NCBI GenBank assembly: GCA_016748015.1
Contig: JAAOMT010000607.1
Span: 158,017-222,016 of the forward strand
Origin: Geosiphon pyriformis
Taxonomy: Eukaryota > Glomeromycota > Glomeromycetes > Archaeosporales > Geosiphonaceae
Reading direction: 5' to 3'
Length of the DNA: 64,000 bases
Within the stretch, counting starts at the first letter, position 1. Every line of letters begins with the position of its first letter. The notes beneath the pieces are model-generated. The model was not told the origin of the DNA. It did not search any database and saw only the letters and a list, made by a program, of their open reading frames with translations. This document shows, one piece after another, positions 1 through 11,900 of the stretch. Position numbers and translations under genes: made by a program.

Positions 1-254
1 CCTGTGAAACAAGGGTAGAACACTCATAGATTTGAGAATAGCTTACCAGGAGGATTACCGGCCACCACACTGAGAAAAAAATTTAACAAAACTGCAGTTT
101 TGGAAAGCTATGGATAAAACCATCAATTAAATCTCTGTCCATTATACAAAAAACTTCACAACAAAACCTTCAGATATTAACACCAGAATACCAACCAAGC
201 ACCATGTTATGAATTTGTTATTTGATTTGAGACCCCAAATAATCATCTGTAACA
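1..254 (+). repeat. 3' part of an LTR, cut by window start
   Basis: This stretch matches the last quarter of the + strand LTRs downstream, for example 2040-2298: a pair of AGCTTACCAG-like and GGCCACCACACTGAG-like blocks, then a CTCTGTCCATTATACAAA block, then the terminal TGATTTGAGACCCCAAATAA and GTAACA at 249-254. It is not followed by a TGGTGCTC primer site, so it is either a 3' LTR or a solo LTR. The remainder lies before the window. Confidence 0.9.
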
Positions 255-1457
255 GTAAGTAAATAGTTTTGTTTGCTATTATATTAGTCTTAATATTGCC
301 AGAAATCCCAAAATAATCTTTAATTTTTATCTAATTTACTTATTTTTAATCAAATTAACAATATGTTTTCTTTCCAATCAATATTGATTACAAAAATCTG
401 ATGTATTAAACATTATTTTACATATATATATTAATAGCAGCTTGGTTATTCAGATACAAAACAATCATACAAGAAAATAAAACACATTCTAAAGACAAAA
501 CAACAGTCTGTAATTCAGCCATAATAGAAAACAAAAGCTCATATACATTGACTTCAATACTTATATTCACAGCTGGAAAATAAGTAATTATCTCACTGGT
601 AATATTAACAAAGCCAGCATTTTTCAGAAACTTATCAGTATAAATCTTAATTGTGTCAGACCAAATTTCATGTAAACTACTTTACATATTAGAAAACTCT
701 TTAGATTTCAAAATATTCAAGCCAAATAATTAAACAGTTTTAACAGAATTAATCAACACAAAACTTCTATTATGTAAAAACTTTAATATAAGCTTGAACT
801 AATAAAATAAAAGACCTTTAGAATCTAATTTTTTTCATTTATAAAATGTTTTCTAGTCTATCACATTGTCTTTTTTATTTAAAAGTTTATTATTGAATAC
901 AATTCTAAACCACTTCAAAAAATAAACAGAACTAAAATACAAAGTTTTCCCCAAAATTACTGACATTGGAAACTAACTAAAACTATGAAATACATTAAAT
1001 AAATTGTTTATTAGAGACAACTTATTGTTCAAAAAATTTTTTACCACTTCAGCCAAAAAATTGTTTACTGAATTAACATGTAACTTAATAGAAAACTGTA
1101 AAAAATTTAAAAAAGCCCAACTTAAAATCTACAAATCTAAGAATCTGTAATTAAATAAATGTCCAAGAATATTTAAAACATTAAAAAAAGTAATAAGTAC
1201 AGCCAATTTTTTTTCTAACTGTATTTGCTTAAATGGTTTTAAATCATATAAGAAAAGATGATATAAAGCCTTATTAAAAAAATTACATAGCAAACAGACT
1301 TTAGACTTAAAGTTTTTTCTGACCATAATATCTTATTTATAACACATATCTAATAGGACAAAACTAAATTAAGTCTTATAATTGACTATGAGTTGTAAAA
1401 CAGCTGATACCAAATAAAAAAATTGTTTATTTATAATAATTTTTTTAAAAACCATGT
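255..1457. other. Unassigned AT-rich DNA between two LTRs
   Basis: I find no domain, tRNA or LTR match here on either strand. Only a 65-codon minus-strand frame (1129-1326) exists, low-complexity and probably chance. This is the longest stretch in the window not explained by a retroelement, so it may be old target DNA or a fully decayed element. Confidence 0.6.
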
Positions 1458-1525
1458 TGTTATTCATAAAATATAGGAATTATATTAACATATAAATTAG
1501 CCAATCAGAAGTAAACATAGTAAAT

Positions 1526-1660
1526 AAAGAATTCCAAGATTCTTTTTAAAGAAATTGCAGAATTTCAGAATTACAAAATTCCAGAATTCCAGAATTTTTC
1601 TTAAGAAATTGCAGGATTTCTGGAATTCCAAAATTCCTGATACAAAGAATTGAGAAATTG
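1526..1660 (+). promoter_or_regulatory. Heat-shock-element-like repeats in LTR U3
   Basis: Dense repeats of TTCCAGAA, GAATTCC and TTCTGGAATTCC lie between the CCAAT box and the TATA box. TTCnnGAA is the core of the heat-shock factor site. The same kind of cluster recurs in the LTRs at 27300-27420, 36470-36600, 52000-52135 and 59290-59440. The stress-promoter reading is inference. Confidence 0.45.
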
Positions 1661-1674
1661 AGAAATCTCAATTA

Positions 1675-1685
1675 TGTATATATAG
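1675..1685 (+). promoter_or_regulatory. TATA box of LTR promoter
   Basis: TGTATATATAG lies about 180 bases after the CCAAT box. The same spacing and sequence occur in the other subtype A, B and C LTRs, for example near 17500, 18170 and 27455. Confidence 0.6.
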
Positions 1686-1797
1686 TAATAGTATTAGAAA
1701 CAAAAAAGACAGACATTTGAGTTCCTTTTCCTAATTAACATTCATACATTCACACTATCAATAAAAATACTTATTAATTATATTAATTCAATTGTCT

Positions 1798-1822
1798 ACT
1801 ATCAACATTTTATGTTGATAGT
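1798..1822 (+). other. Conserved LTR stem-loop 1
   Basis: Perfect 11-bp inverted repeat, arms ACTATCAACAT and ATGTTGATAGT, loop TTT, about 115 bases after the TATA box and so probably inside the transcript. It recurs at 8680-8704, 27577-27600, 30474-30498, 36226-36250 and elsewhere. At 30474 both arms have changed together (ACTATTAACA with TGTTAATAGT). Confidence 0.75.
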
Positions 1823-1846
1823 AATTTATACTTGATTATACTAAAA

Positions 1847-1871
1847 CAATAGTTCTTAATCATGGCTATTG
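1847..1871 (+). other. Conserved LTR stem-loop 2
   Basis: Arms CAATAG and CTATTG around a loop containing CTTAATCATGG. It follows stem-loop 1 by about 25 bases in most LTRs. In the R8 LTRs the arms read CAATT/AATTG, so an A-T pair has become T-A with pairing kept. Confidence 0.65.
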
Positions 1872-1917
1872 ACAAGATACTAACTTAATTGTCTTGGCTT
1901 ATTTTTTTTATTTTTTA

Positions 1918-1948
<31 letters not shown>

Positions 1949-2299
1949 TTTTTCTCTTTTATTGTTGTATATTAAGTAATTAAAAATTAAGCATTGAGTT
2001 GCTAATGTCAGAATATAGTACTGGTAAAAGACCCAGAAATAAAGGTAAATATTCAGATTTGAGAATAGCTTATTAGAAAATTGCCAGCCATTACACTAAA
2101 AAAAAAATTGATGGAATTGTGATTTAAGAAAACAATAGACAACAAAACACATTAATTTAAAGGTTAATACTTGAATCTCTGTCTATTATACAAAGAACTT
2201 CAATCAAAATTTTCAGATATTACTAATGAAATCAGCTATTAAATACCAAGTTACAGATTTGTTATTTGATTTAAGACCCTAAATAATCACCTGTAACAT

Positions 2300-4280
2300 T
2301 TGGTGCTCTCTGTAAGATATAATTCAACAAAGAACCAACATCAACAGCAATTATCTGAAACAATAGCAGAATTCAAAGAAATAGAAACAAACCACTTGGA
2401 ATTTGCAAAATTTTTACTCCAATATTATTGCATTCATCTTGGATTAACAAATAATAATTGGCCAACAGAATTAGCTTTTAATTATTATGTCAACAAAAGA
2501 ATTGCATACTACTTGGAAGGTCAAGGAAATTCAAAATCCACTTTCAACAATTTCTTCAGTGAACTATTCCAAAGCACTACCTTTCTACAAAACTATTTAT
2601 TTGCATCTTTAATCACAGAAATAAACAGAGAAATTGAAAAATACATCAAGCAAAGATTTCTTATCACTTTTGCTAACAAAGAAAAAAGAAAATTACAAAT
2701 ACCAGCAGAAATCCCAAAGCAAATACAACTACCCACTTGGAAGAAACAAAGATTTGATTCACCTGTTAATCCATCATATCACTATACACCCAAAAGCACT
2801 ATTAATATAATAGGTGTATCTACAGCAAGTACAATAACACCACTAAACAGAATCTCATTCCAAAGTAAACAGAAAAAAGCAGAGTTATTAGGAACATACA
2901 GCAATTATTTTGAGAGATTTAAATTACAATCCCCAACGTCATCAAAAGTTTGATCACTGTCATCACCACCAGATTTCAAAGCCATCAGTCCTTGGGAATT
3001 AACTAACTTTGAAGAAAAAAATAGTAATCAAAAAATTAATACAAAAAACCCAATCTCAAAAAACCCAGAAATCCAAACTCTGATTGTTTCAATTCAAAAA
3101 AATCAGAATAATCTCAACTTCAATATTATCAATTAGCAAAACTTATCTTCAGTAATTGTGATTGATCAACCACCAATTGAACTGATGGCTGAACCACCTC
3201 AACAGCTGCAACTATAACCACAACAATAACTTTAACAGTTTCAATAACCAATTGCACTAATAATATATGTCTTAATTGCCAAAATCAAAAAATTTATTGG
3301 TGAGAAAGATGATGCACAAATGTGGCTAAATAATATAAAAAAAGCTATTGCAGCTAACAAATGGAATAACAGCAAAATACTACAAGCCATTTCTTATTTT
3401 TTTCAGAATATTGCTAATTCATGATATTAGAGCTTGGCAAATAAATCCCAAAACTTTAATGTTTTTAAACTTGAGTTTCTAAGATATTTTAGTAACAATA
3501 ACAGTATTAACTACTTGGCCAATATATTTATTACTATAAAACAAGGAGATGCCAAAGTAGTCACTACTTATTTAGAATGCTTTCATAGAAATCTGCACCA
3601 GATCCAAGCAATCAACACCAACTATTTTATAACACCACAAATTTTGAACCAGTTTATCTATGGCCTGTACAGTAGCATTTTTCAACATATATATCCATTA
3701 TATCTAACCGACTTACAAGCAGCAGTTATACATGTCAGAGACTTTGAATTAGTTCAACTTAAAGCTAACTATGTTCAAGCCATAAATCTTGTAATAAATG
3801 AATTATCTGACTTGGACTCAAAATTGAAACAGTTCAGTGACTCAATTAATCAGAAAATCAAGAAATACTTAACTAATAACAATTAGACAATATATCAACT
3901 GCCACAATATTATGACAATCCTAGAAATCAGTACCAAAATCAGTCATATTTCACATTCTTGTCAACTTGACCATTATGACAACAAGAGACACATATCTGC
4001 CACAATTGTGGTAAACAAAAACATATCAGGATTGATTGCCATATTAGAATTAATAATCAATAATCAGAAAATCAATATAAAAATCCTGATTGCCAATTTT
4101 AAACTCCAAATTACTATCCAAATTAAGACTATTATCAACTCTATTACTTAGCAATAACAAAGCAAATATACTTATCACCAATTTATCAGCCTCTAGCACT
4201 CATTATATATCAACCACAGCCACATATTATTTATCAACCTCAACAATTTCAGACATTGCTACCACACATTCCACTCAAAT
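2300..4280 (+). pseudogene. gag: R1 gag
   Basis: The N-terminal 217-codon frame (2300-2953) is open through the primer site and has no ATG near its start. Its blocks (NHLEFAKFLLQYY, AFNYYVNKRI, SYHYTPKSTINI, PFQSKQKKAELL-like) recur in all copies. A Gln/Pro/Asn-rich linker with stops follows. The capsid-like region (about 3270-3886) resembles the retrotransposon Gag family: DDAQMWLNNI, VFKLEFLRYFS, AKVVTTYLECF, QILNQFIYGLYSSI. Stops near 3415-3430 interrupt it. A CCHC knuckle, CHNCGKQKHIRIDC, lies at 3998-4039 in a shifted frame, then a Tyr/Gln/Pro-rich linker. Role in family: capsid and RNA packaging. Confidence 0.85.
2301..2317 (+). other. R1 primer binding site
   Basis: TGGTGCTCTCTGTAAGA starts two bases after the LTR end. 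TGG pairs with a tRNA 3' CCA. The best preserved copies read TGGTGCTCCCTGTGAGG (R3, R9). I could not assign the primer tRNA. Confidence 0.8.
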
Positions 4281-4930
4281 ATAAGGACTGTAAAAAAAGC
4301 TGTCTTTCATGAAAGCATAAATCACACCAAACAAAAACTATTGGATGTACATATATTATTACTATAAGCCATATCACAGAGAATACTACAAATATCCAAA
4401 ACAACAGGGAAAATAAGACAATAAATTATGTTTTACTTGTGGGGAAACTCTACTTGATAAAGAAATATAGAACAATATTCTTGGTCAAGGAGGAATGTGT
4501 GATATATTATGCCAGTACATGATTCTTATAAACAATCGAGTCAGTAGAGAAATGCCTTTTGATGTCATATAGAACTGTGCTTTATTACATTTAGACAGCT
4601 ACCCATATAATGAAGACAAAATTTGAAGAATGGCAAGTACTAAAGTCAAAGGTACTTTATCCAGAGAGATATTAAAAATTAAGAATAATTATCTGAATTG
4701 GTAGAAACTTTTTTGATTTCCAATCCTGACACTTTTCTTAACATTAAAGCCAATTCAAAAGAATTCTACAAACACTACCAGAATCTAGCACCCACTAAAG
4801 AAGAGCAAAAACAATGTTTGAAAGAGCTAAACATCTGACTTTGTAACTACTGTTTAATACTATGTGATTTTTAATATTGTAATGAGTGTAATCTTATTTA
4901 CAATCCACCATCACACATGATTTACATGAT
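4281..4930 (+). pseudogene. R1 Cys-rich multi-zinc region
   Basis: Follows the Gag linker directly, so the protease seen here in R2, R3 and R8 is missing. Recognisable pieces are HIPLKYKDCKK, a LCLTCGE-like block at about 4430, QFYKHYQNLAPT-like at about 4765, and the terminal Cys cluster at about 4840-4900 (C-x2-C, then C-x2-C in a FQYCNECDLIYN-like context). Many frameshifts and stops. Function unknown; spaced Cys pairs suggest zinc binding. Confidence 0.6.
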
Positions 4931-5670
4931 CTCTGAAGAGAAAAAACCAATCAACAGCTGTGTTTTAGAATCAGAATCAAAGTTCAATCTTAATAACAAT
5001 GACAAAAACAACAGTTCTAACTCAGTTCAAAATAGCAATAACAACCATAATTCAAACTCCAATTATAACTCCAAATAATACATTATACTTTCTGATCTTT
5101 TAAAGAAGCAAAAGCTCAAATAGTTCAGTAATAATGATGAAGATATTATACCAGACTGTGCACATAATACTAATGTAGGGTTTGATCTGAGATATCCAGA
5201 GAAAAACACCATCAAATTGGAACTATATTCATGTACATATATTGATTTGAAAGTAGCACTGGAAATTCTGACAACAATTATGATCTAATTAGCATTTAAG
5301 AGTAGTTTAACAAAAAAAGAGATCAATATTAAAGGAGAAATAATTAATGCAAGATATGTAAAAAATATTATTGTAATACTACAAAATAACTTAGAAAAAG
5401 AATATATTATTAAACCAAATAAAAAGATAACACAGGCAATATTTCTACCTCTAATTAAAATAACTCAGTTAGTATCAATAAAAAAAAGAGAAAAATTAGA
5501 GATGACAGCAAAAAAGATAAGTGGATTCAGATTCATGAATAAAATAGATGTACCAGTTAACATAACAGAGAAAAAAGTTATTGACAAGGAAGAAATTATC
5601 TTTACCTATCAATTAATTTCTATTTTGCTATATAATCAGTACATGTTAGTCATAGAAAGGAAAAGAAAGG
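4931..5670 (+). pseudogene. R1 dUTPase domain
   Basis: An Asn-rich linker (about 4990-5080) leads into a trimeric dUTPase fold. Motif 1 is VGFDLRYP at about 5175, motif 2 FKSSLTKKEI, motif 3 EIINARYVKNI, motif 4 NKKITQAIFLPL, motif 5 SGFRFMNKI near 5520-5550. Known role of the family: hydrolysis of dUTP to dUMP. A TAA codon in a position that is CAG or CAA elsewhere interrupts the frame before motif 2. Motif 5 has lost its second Gly and its Ser-Thr, so activity is unlikely. Confidence 0.8.
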
Positions 5671-6920
5671 ATTAAGTTCAAATTTTTGAAGTGAAAACTA
5701 CCATTTGTAAATCAGAAAAAATTGGATTTACCAATCTTTATATACCAGTCAAAAGCCCAAAACACATAAAAATTCCCATCCACAATACAACTGAAGACAT
5801 TATTGAAATACCAAAAAGAACTACTATCAAATATTTAAGCATTAAAGTAAAAAACCAACCACCAAACATTATTCTAAATTTTCCACAACTATGTGAATAT
5901 GTAGATATTACATCACAAACAATATATAAATGAGAAAAATATTATTTGCTCCAGCCAGAACAATTGAAACAAATGAACTTAGAAAATCTAGACCCACTAT
6001 AACATATACAGCTCAAAATGCTACTTAATAATTTTACTGATATTTTTGCCAGTGAAAATGAATTTGACAGAACTGATATTATCTAGCACTAGATTAAAAC
6101 TAGAGATACAATGCCAATTAAACAAAAAGCATACAAAGTACCATTAGCAAGCCATGAAATTATTCAACAGAAAATTAAACAGATGTTAGACAATAAGTTA
6201 ATTCAACTATCAATGAGTCTATAGTTGTTACCAGTAGTACTAGTCCATAAGAAGAAAAAAAAAATCTGCTTTTGTGTGGATTGCAGAAAACTCAATAGTG
6301 TTACTCATAGAAACAGCTATTCAACTTTACATATTCAAGAATTATTCAATGCTTTTGGAGAAAAAAAATGGTTTTCAACACTGGATTTAGATAGTGATTA
6401 CTGGCAAGTAGCCATGAAACCAGAAGATAAAGAGAAGACTGTTTTCACAACCAGAGAAAAAATTTTTGAATTTGAAGTGATGTCATTTGGCTTAACTAAT
6501 ACACCAACCACATTCCAATAGCTTATAAAAATTATTTATACTGAACTGTTATGGAAATCAGTAGTGGTCTACTTAGATGACACCAACATATTTTCAAAAA
6601 CATTTGACAACTATCTTTATTATTTACAACAAGTGTTTGAAAGACTGAAAAGAGCAGAGCTAAAGTTAAATGTTATTAAATGCTTCTTTGACAAAACAGA
6701 ATTGAAATTTTTGGGACATGTTGTAAGCAAAGATGGAATTAAGACAGATTCAAACAAGATTAAGATAGTAAAAAACTTTCTAGTACCAACAAACTTGACA
6801 GAACTACAAGCATTCTTGAAATTTGCTAAATGCTACTGCTGCTTTATTCAGAACTTCTCAAAAATAGCCCAACTACTTCACCAGTTTCAAGTCAAAAATA
6901 TGAAATATAAATGAACAAAA
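5671..6920 (+). pseudogene. pol: R1 pre-RT region and reverse transcriptase
   Basis: The pre-RT region (to about 6000) reads TNLYIPVKSPKHIKIPI and IIEIPKRTTIKYL, like the segment between protease and RT of gypsy elements. RT blocks follow: LPVVLVHKKKKKICFCVDCR, WFSTLDLDSDYWQVAMKPED, FEFEVMSFGLTNTPTTFQ, the catalytic YLDD at about 6571-6582, and LKFLGHVVSKDGIKTD. R1 is the only copy here with YLDD unaltered. Stops at 5930, 6000, 6088, 6223, 6519 and 6914 break the frame. Confidence 0.92.
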
Positions 6921-7380
6921 ACTCAACAAGAAGTGTTTGATATACTAAAAAAAAAGCTTATCTAAGCACCAGTATTAATTTATCCAAACCACAACAAATC
7001 ATTCATTATCATTACCAATACATCAAGTCAAGCATTAAAAGCAGTATTATTACAAAAAAGACCAGATGGAAAAAAATACCCAGTAGTATATGCCAGCCAA
7101 AGTCTAAGTCCAGCAGAAAAAAATTATGGACCAACATTAGAACACTTAGCTATCTATTGGGCAGTCATAAAATGAAAGAAATACTTAAGCCAGAAATTTA
7201 ACATATACACTAATTACAAAAGATTGACATTAATTTAGAAGCAAGAATTTGGAGATAATTATCATGTAAAATGGAAAATAGAATTTGCACCATTCAAATA
7301 TATTGTACATTATAAAAAAAGAAAAGAAAATAGAAATGCCAATGGATTGTTATAAATAAGACAAATCTAAGAACATTTTA
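6921..7380 (+). pseudogene. pol: R1 RNase H
   Basis: Reads SFIITNTSSQALKAVLLQK, then YPVVYASQSLSPAEKNYGP, LEHLAIYWAVIK and KYLSQKFNIYTNYKRLT. The gypsy RNase H acidic residues are partly replaced: Asp to Asn in the first strand and in the TDYK-type motif. It removes RNA from the RNA/DNA hybrid in working elements. Confidence 0.8.
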
Positions 7381-8362
7381 ATCCAAAAATATAACAAAAA
7401 ATGAATACACAAAAATATCAACAACTTCAACACTATATTAATATCCAGCAGTTTAAAGAGAAATTATCTTCAAAGAAACAAAACAACATAAAACAACAAT
7501 CCAAATATTTTATTACCTACCAAAATATATTATATTGAAAAAACAGAAAAGATTCAGATCAACCACTCAGAGTAATCACAAAATTAGAGCAAAAAACAAT
7601 ACTATACAACATACATTCAAATCTAACAGCAGAACATTTTCATAAAGAAGCAACCATGGAAAAAACCAAAAAAAAATATTATTGGCTATTAATATATCCA
7701 AATATTATCTAATATATTCAAAATTGCAATACTTGTTAGAAAAGAAAAAGAACAAGATCCAGTAAACCATTGAGACCAATTAAAATAAGACAATTATTCA
7801 ATCACATTAGAATTGACTTAGTTGGACTACTAACAATCACCAGCAGAAGAAATAGATATATTGTAATAGCTATAGACTATCTTACAAAATGACCAGAAGC
7901 AAAAACAATTCAAAGAATAAATGCAAAATTCATAGTCAAATTTGTTTATTAAGACTTAATATATTAATATAAATGTTTAGAAGAATTGTTATTAGATCAA
8001 AGAACTCACTTTGTAAACAAAACATTAGCAGAATTAAGTCAAAGATTTGGAATTAAATAACCACTATTATTATTATATCATCTATAAACTAATGGCTTAG
8101 TTAAAAGATTCAATAGAATACTGTATGAAACAATCATTAAAATCAGTCAAAAAAACCAGAACGAATGAGATTTATTTATATCATCAGTATTATTTGCTTA
8201 TTAGACAATAAAGCAAGACACTATACAAGCAACATTATTTGAATTAATATATGGTAGAACAACAACACTACCAGTCAAAATAAAAGTCAAGACATATCTA
8301 ACTGAACCAATAATAGAAAACAATTTCCAAGAAATATTGTTAAGAAGAACATATAACTTAAT
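7381..8362 (+). pseudogene. pol: R1 integrase, split by R2
   Basis: A decayed connection region runs to about 7560. The zinc-binding part (about 7615-7750) has HFHKEATMEKTKKKYYW and CNTC. The core has IDLVGLL, YIVIAIDYLTK, LLLDQRTHFVNKTLAELSQ and TNGLVKRFNRIL. The residue in the place of the catalytic Glu is Lys (see the integrase finding). The frame ends in RRTYNLM at the first base of the R2 LTR; 18109-18132 is its continuation. Several Trp and Gln codons are now stops. Confidence 0.88.
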
Positions 8363-9185
8363 GGTATTACTTATAAAGAAAATGTATAAAGAAAAATAAT
8401 AGAAAAAACAGATAGACTAATAAGAAAGTAGTAGTTAATATGTAAGCACATTGTTCAGCAATGTTAGAAAATTAGGGCATATTGCTTAGCAATGTGAGCA
8501 TTGTTCAAAAAATTATAGCACATTGCTTAAGAATGTAAGTGATCTTATAAAACCAAAATTATGTATATATAACAAGAGTATTAAAAGCAGAAAAAGACAT
8601 CTCAGTTTAGATTTCATAAAACAGCCTTCTACATTACAAATATCAATAAATAATCATTTGTTATCTCAATCCACTTTTCACTATCAATATTTTATGTTGA
8701 TAGTAACAAATACATAACCACACTGGAACAATAGCTCTTAATCACAGCTATTAATAAGATACTAACTTAATTGTCTTGGCTTAATTTCTTTATTTCTTTA
8801 TTTCTTTATTTTCTTTTTTTCTTTTTTTCTTTTGTTTTCTATTTGTTTACTAAATTGATTAAAAATCACATGCAAAATTATTGATGTTAAGAATAGCCTG
8901 GTAAAAGACCCCAAAAAAAGAGTATAAAGTTTAAAAATTTACAGATAGCTTATTAGAAGAGCATTTTTGTCAGATTACCAGCCACCATACTAAGAAAAAA
9001 ATTCAATAGAATTGTAATTCCAAAAGACTACTAAAACACTATTGAATCTTTGTCTATTATACAAAAAACTCAACTAAAACTTTCAAATCACTAAAAATCT
9101 TCAGAAACCAATATTATTAAATCAATTAAGCACTAAGTTATGGGTTTGTTATTTGACTTGAGACCCCAAATAATCACTTGTAATA
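8363..9185 (+). repeat. R2 5' LTR (subtype C)
   Basis: Starts TATTACTTATAAAG (terminal TG decayed to TA) and ends GTAATA. U3 lacks the GAATTC cluster of subtype A and instead has four or so imperfect palindromes of the form CATTGCTTAGCAATG at 8440-8545. Stem-loop 1 is at 8680-8704. A T/C-rich tract lies at 8785-8845. Confidence 0.92.
8440..8545 (+). repeat. Palindromic GCAATG repeats in subtype C U3
   Basis: Repeated units such as CACATTGTTCAGCAATGTT and CATATTGCTTAGCAATGTG, spaced about 25-30 bases apart. The same array occurs at 17385-17470 and, inverted, at 30640-30760. Each unit is an imperfect palindrome, a plausible binding site for a dimeric factor. Confidence 0.7.
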
Positions 9186-9187
9186 TT

Positions 9188-9204
9188 TGGTGCTCTCTGT
9201 GAAA
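9188..9204 (+). other. R2 primer binding site
   Basis: TGGTGCTCTCTGTGAAA two bases after the LTR end; same site as in R1 and R3. Confidence 0.8.
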
Positions 9205-10990
9205 TATAATCTTACAGAGAATCAACACTAATAACAACCATCCAAAAGTGGCAAAATCAAAAAGAATAGAGACAAACCATTTAAAATTTGCCAAATCTTT
9301 ATTTTAATATTATTGTCAACACTTGGGATTAACCAACAATCATGTGTTAGCAGAATTCACCTTCAACTTCTATGTCAACAAAAAAATCTCATATTTATTA
9401 AGAGTACCAATAAAAACTGACTCAGCAAGAAGAAATTTTTACAACAAACTAATTCAAAACACCAGCCTACCAGCAAATCATAATTTTATAGCAATTTTTA
9501 CCAAAATTAATAGAGAAATTGAACATTACACTCAACAAAAATATTCCATCACTTACACAACCAAAGACAAAGGAAAATTACAAACACCAGCAGTAACATT
9601 TCAGAGAATACAACCACTAACTTGGAAGAAAACAAGAGTCAAATTACTAATTCATTCATCATACTACTATACACCCAGAAGTGCCATCAATATTTCATTA
9701 GCAGGTGCATTCACATCAAATGCAAAAACACCATTAACACAAATATTATTCCAAAGTAAACAATCAAAAACTGACTTATTAAGAACCTATGGCAAATATT
9801 TTGAAGGATTTAAATTGTAATCACCAATATTATTAGAATTTCAATTACCACCATCTTCACCAGATTTTGGAATCATAAGTCTCTAGGAAGTAATAAAATC
9901 AGAAAAAAAAAAATAACAATATAATTATCAAAACCCAATTATAAAAAACCCGGAAATTGAAACTCTGAGTATTTAAACTCAGCAAAATCAGAATAATCTC
10001 AATTCCAATACTATTAATCAACACTTACCTCCAGTAATTATAATTAATCAACCACTTACTAAACCAATTGCTAAACCACTACAGCAGCCAATATCACTAT
10101 AGTAACAACTGCAATAACCACTTCAACAACCACTCCAATAACAGCAACAAATCATAGTACCAATAGCATATACATCCATTGCCAAACTTGAAAAATTTAC
10201 TGGTAAGGAAGACAACATGTAAGTATGGCTTAATGACATAAAAAAAGCCATCACAGCCAATGAATAAGATGATGCTAAAGCATTACAAACAATTCCATAT
10301 TTTTTTTAGAATACTGCCAATTCTTGATATTAAAGCTTGATTCAGAAATCTCAAAATTTCAATGTATTCAAAGTTGAATTTTTGAGATATTTCAGCAACA
10401 ATAATAGTATTAATTGCTTAACCAATATCTTCACTACCATCAAATAAAGAGAAATAGAAGCAGTCACTACTTATCTAGAATGCTTTTGCAGAAATTTGTG
10501 TTAAATTCAAGCTATCAACACCAATTATTTTACAGTGGCCTAGATTCTAAATCAGTTTATTTATAGATTATATAGTAGCATCCTGCAATGTGTACATCTA
10601 TTACATCCAGTCAACCTTCAAGTCACAATCACTCTTGTCAGAGATTTCGAAACAGTGAAATTAGAAGCCAACCACATCCAAGCCATAAATCTAGTAATGA
10701 ATAGATCATCTAAATTGAATTCTAAATTGAAACAATTCAGTAATTCAATTAATTAGAAACTAGAAAGGTACTTAATTAACAATAATCAGGCCATATACCA
10801 ATCATTTTAATGTTATGACAATTCCAGAACTATCAATCAATACCAGAATCAGTTATGTTCAGCATCAATACGACTATTATGATAACAAGAAATATGTATC
10901 TGCCACTATTGTGGTAAACAAAAACATTTGCAGTTTGAATGTTGTAAAAAAATAAGTAATTAATGATCGGAAAATCAATATTAAAATCCT
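9205..10990 (+). pseudogene. gag: R2 gag
   Basis: The N-terminal region is best seen at 9323-9820 (165 codons): LTNNHVLAEFTFNFYVNKKI, NFYNKLIQNTSLPANHNF, SYYYTPRSAINI, LFQSKQSKTDLLRTYGKYF. The likely start is upstream, before a TAA that replaces CAA near 9307. The capsid-like region (about 10180-10790) has many stops. The zinc knuckle at 10901-10942 is intact: CHYCGKQKHLQFEC, C-x2-C-x4-H-x4-C. Confidence 0.85.
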
Positions 10991-11900
10991 AATTGCTGAT
11001 TTCAAATTCCAAATTATCAACCAAATTCAGAACTATATCAACCAAATTATTTACCAGTAACACAGCAGCCAATTTATTAATCTCTAATCTATTAGTCATT
11101 AGCACCAGTTATTTATTAGCTGTAATCACAAATAATTTATTAACTCCAACAACTGTAAACACTATTACAAAATTTAGTTCCAATGTCATCAGTAAACCAA
11201 AGACCCAGAATAATTCAACAAAACTGGAGATCGGTGATAGTAGTCTATCAATTGATTCCCAGTTCTTCCAACTAAGCATTAGAGTTATATTCTTGGAATT
11301 CAAAAAATGAGTATACTTAAAACCTGAATTCTCAATATTATTTAAGTCTCTTAATTGTCCTAGAAAATTCTTATTCAGCAATTGAAAACCCAACCAGAAG
11401 CAATCACTTACCAGCAATATCCTACCAGCAATTATCACCAACAATGAATTATTAGCAGCAATTTTTTTCTTTAAAATCAAGAAACCAGCAAAAACATATC
11501 TTTTTAGTGGAACTGCCTTTAATGTAAAACTCATTACCATGATGTATACTAATGCCAAAGCTGATGGTTAGTCCATTAAACTAATCCTTAATAGTGGGTT
11601 AGCAAGCAGCATCATTACATGACAACTCATAGACCAATTAGATTACCAAGTTGATTACACTACCAGCATCAGAATTATTACAGCTAATAGAGTAACCAAA
11701 ACTCCTATTGGTGAAATTGATAACTTTCTTTTTAAAGTTAATGGCATTATTGCTTTCATCAAAGTTTTAGTGATAGAAGCAACCCAATATTAAGTATTAG
11801 TTGGCAATAATTGATTGTTCAAAACCAACAGAATGCTTGATTAAACCACACAGGAGCTCTAACTCAATCAGAATGATTAGCACACATGTGTACCAGTCAC
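10991..11900 (+). pseudogene. R2 linker and retropepsin
   Basis: The Gln/Asn/Tyr-rich linker runs to about 11300; its best-scoring open frames are out of phase with Gag. Protease blocks follow: MMYTNAKADG, KLILNSGLASSIIT, QLIDQLDYQVDYT, RVTKTPIGEIDNF, IKVLVIEATQY, LVGNN. The catalytic Asp-Ser-Gly reads Asn-Ser-Gly, so the enzyme would be dead. The flap-like TKTPIGEI and the VGND-like end match gypsy retropepsins. Confidence 0.82.

Larger units (their letters stand above)
1458..2298 (+). repeat. R1 5' LTR (subtype A)
   Basis: Begins TGTTATTC, ends CTGTAACA; the TGTTAC/GTAACA terminal inverted repeat is shared by the LTRs here. It holds a CCAAT box at 1501, a cluster of GAATTC/TTCCAGAA repeats at 1526-1660, a TATA-like stretch at 1675-1685, two stem-loops (1798-1822 and 1847-1871) and a T-rich tract at 1900-1960. 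Its closest partner is 27228-28095, not the remnant at 18130. Confidence 0.93.

Noticed and set aside
11109-11558. 149-codon minus-strand frame
   Set aside because: Antisense shadow of the R2 linker and protease, which match R3 on the plus strand.
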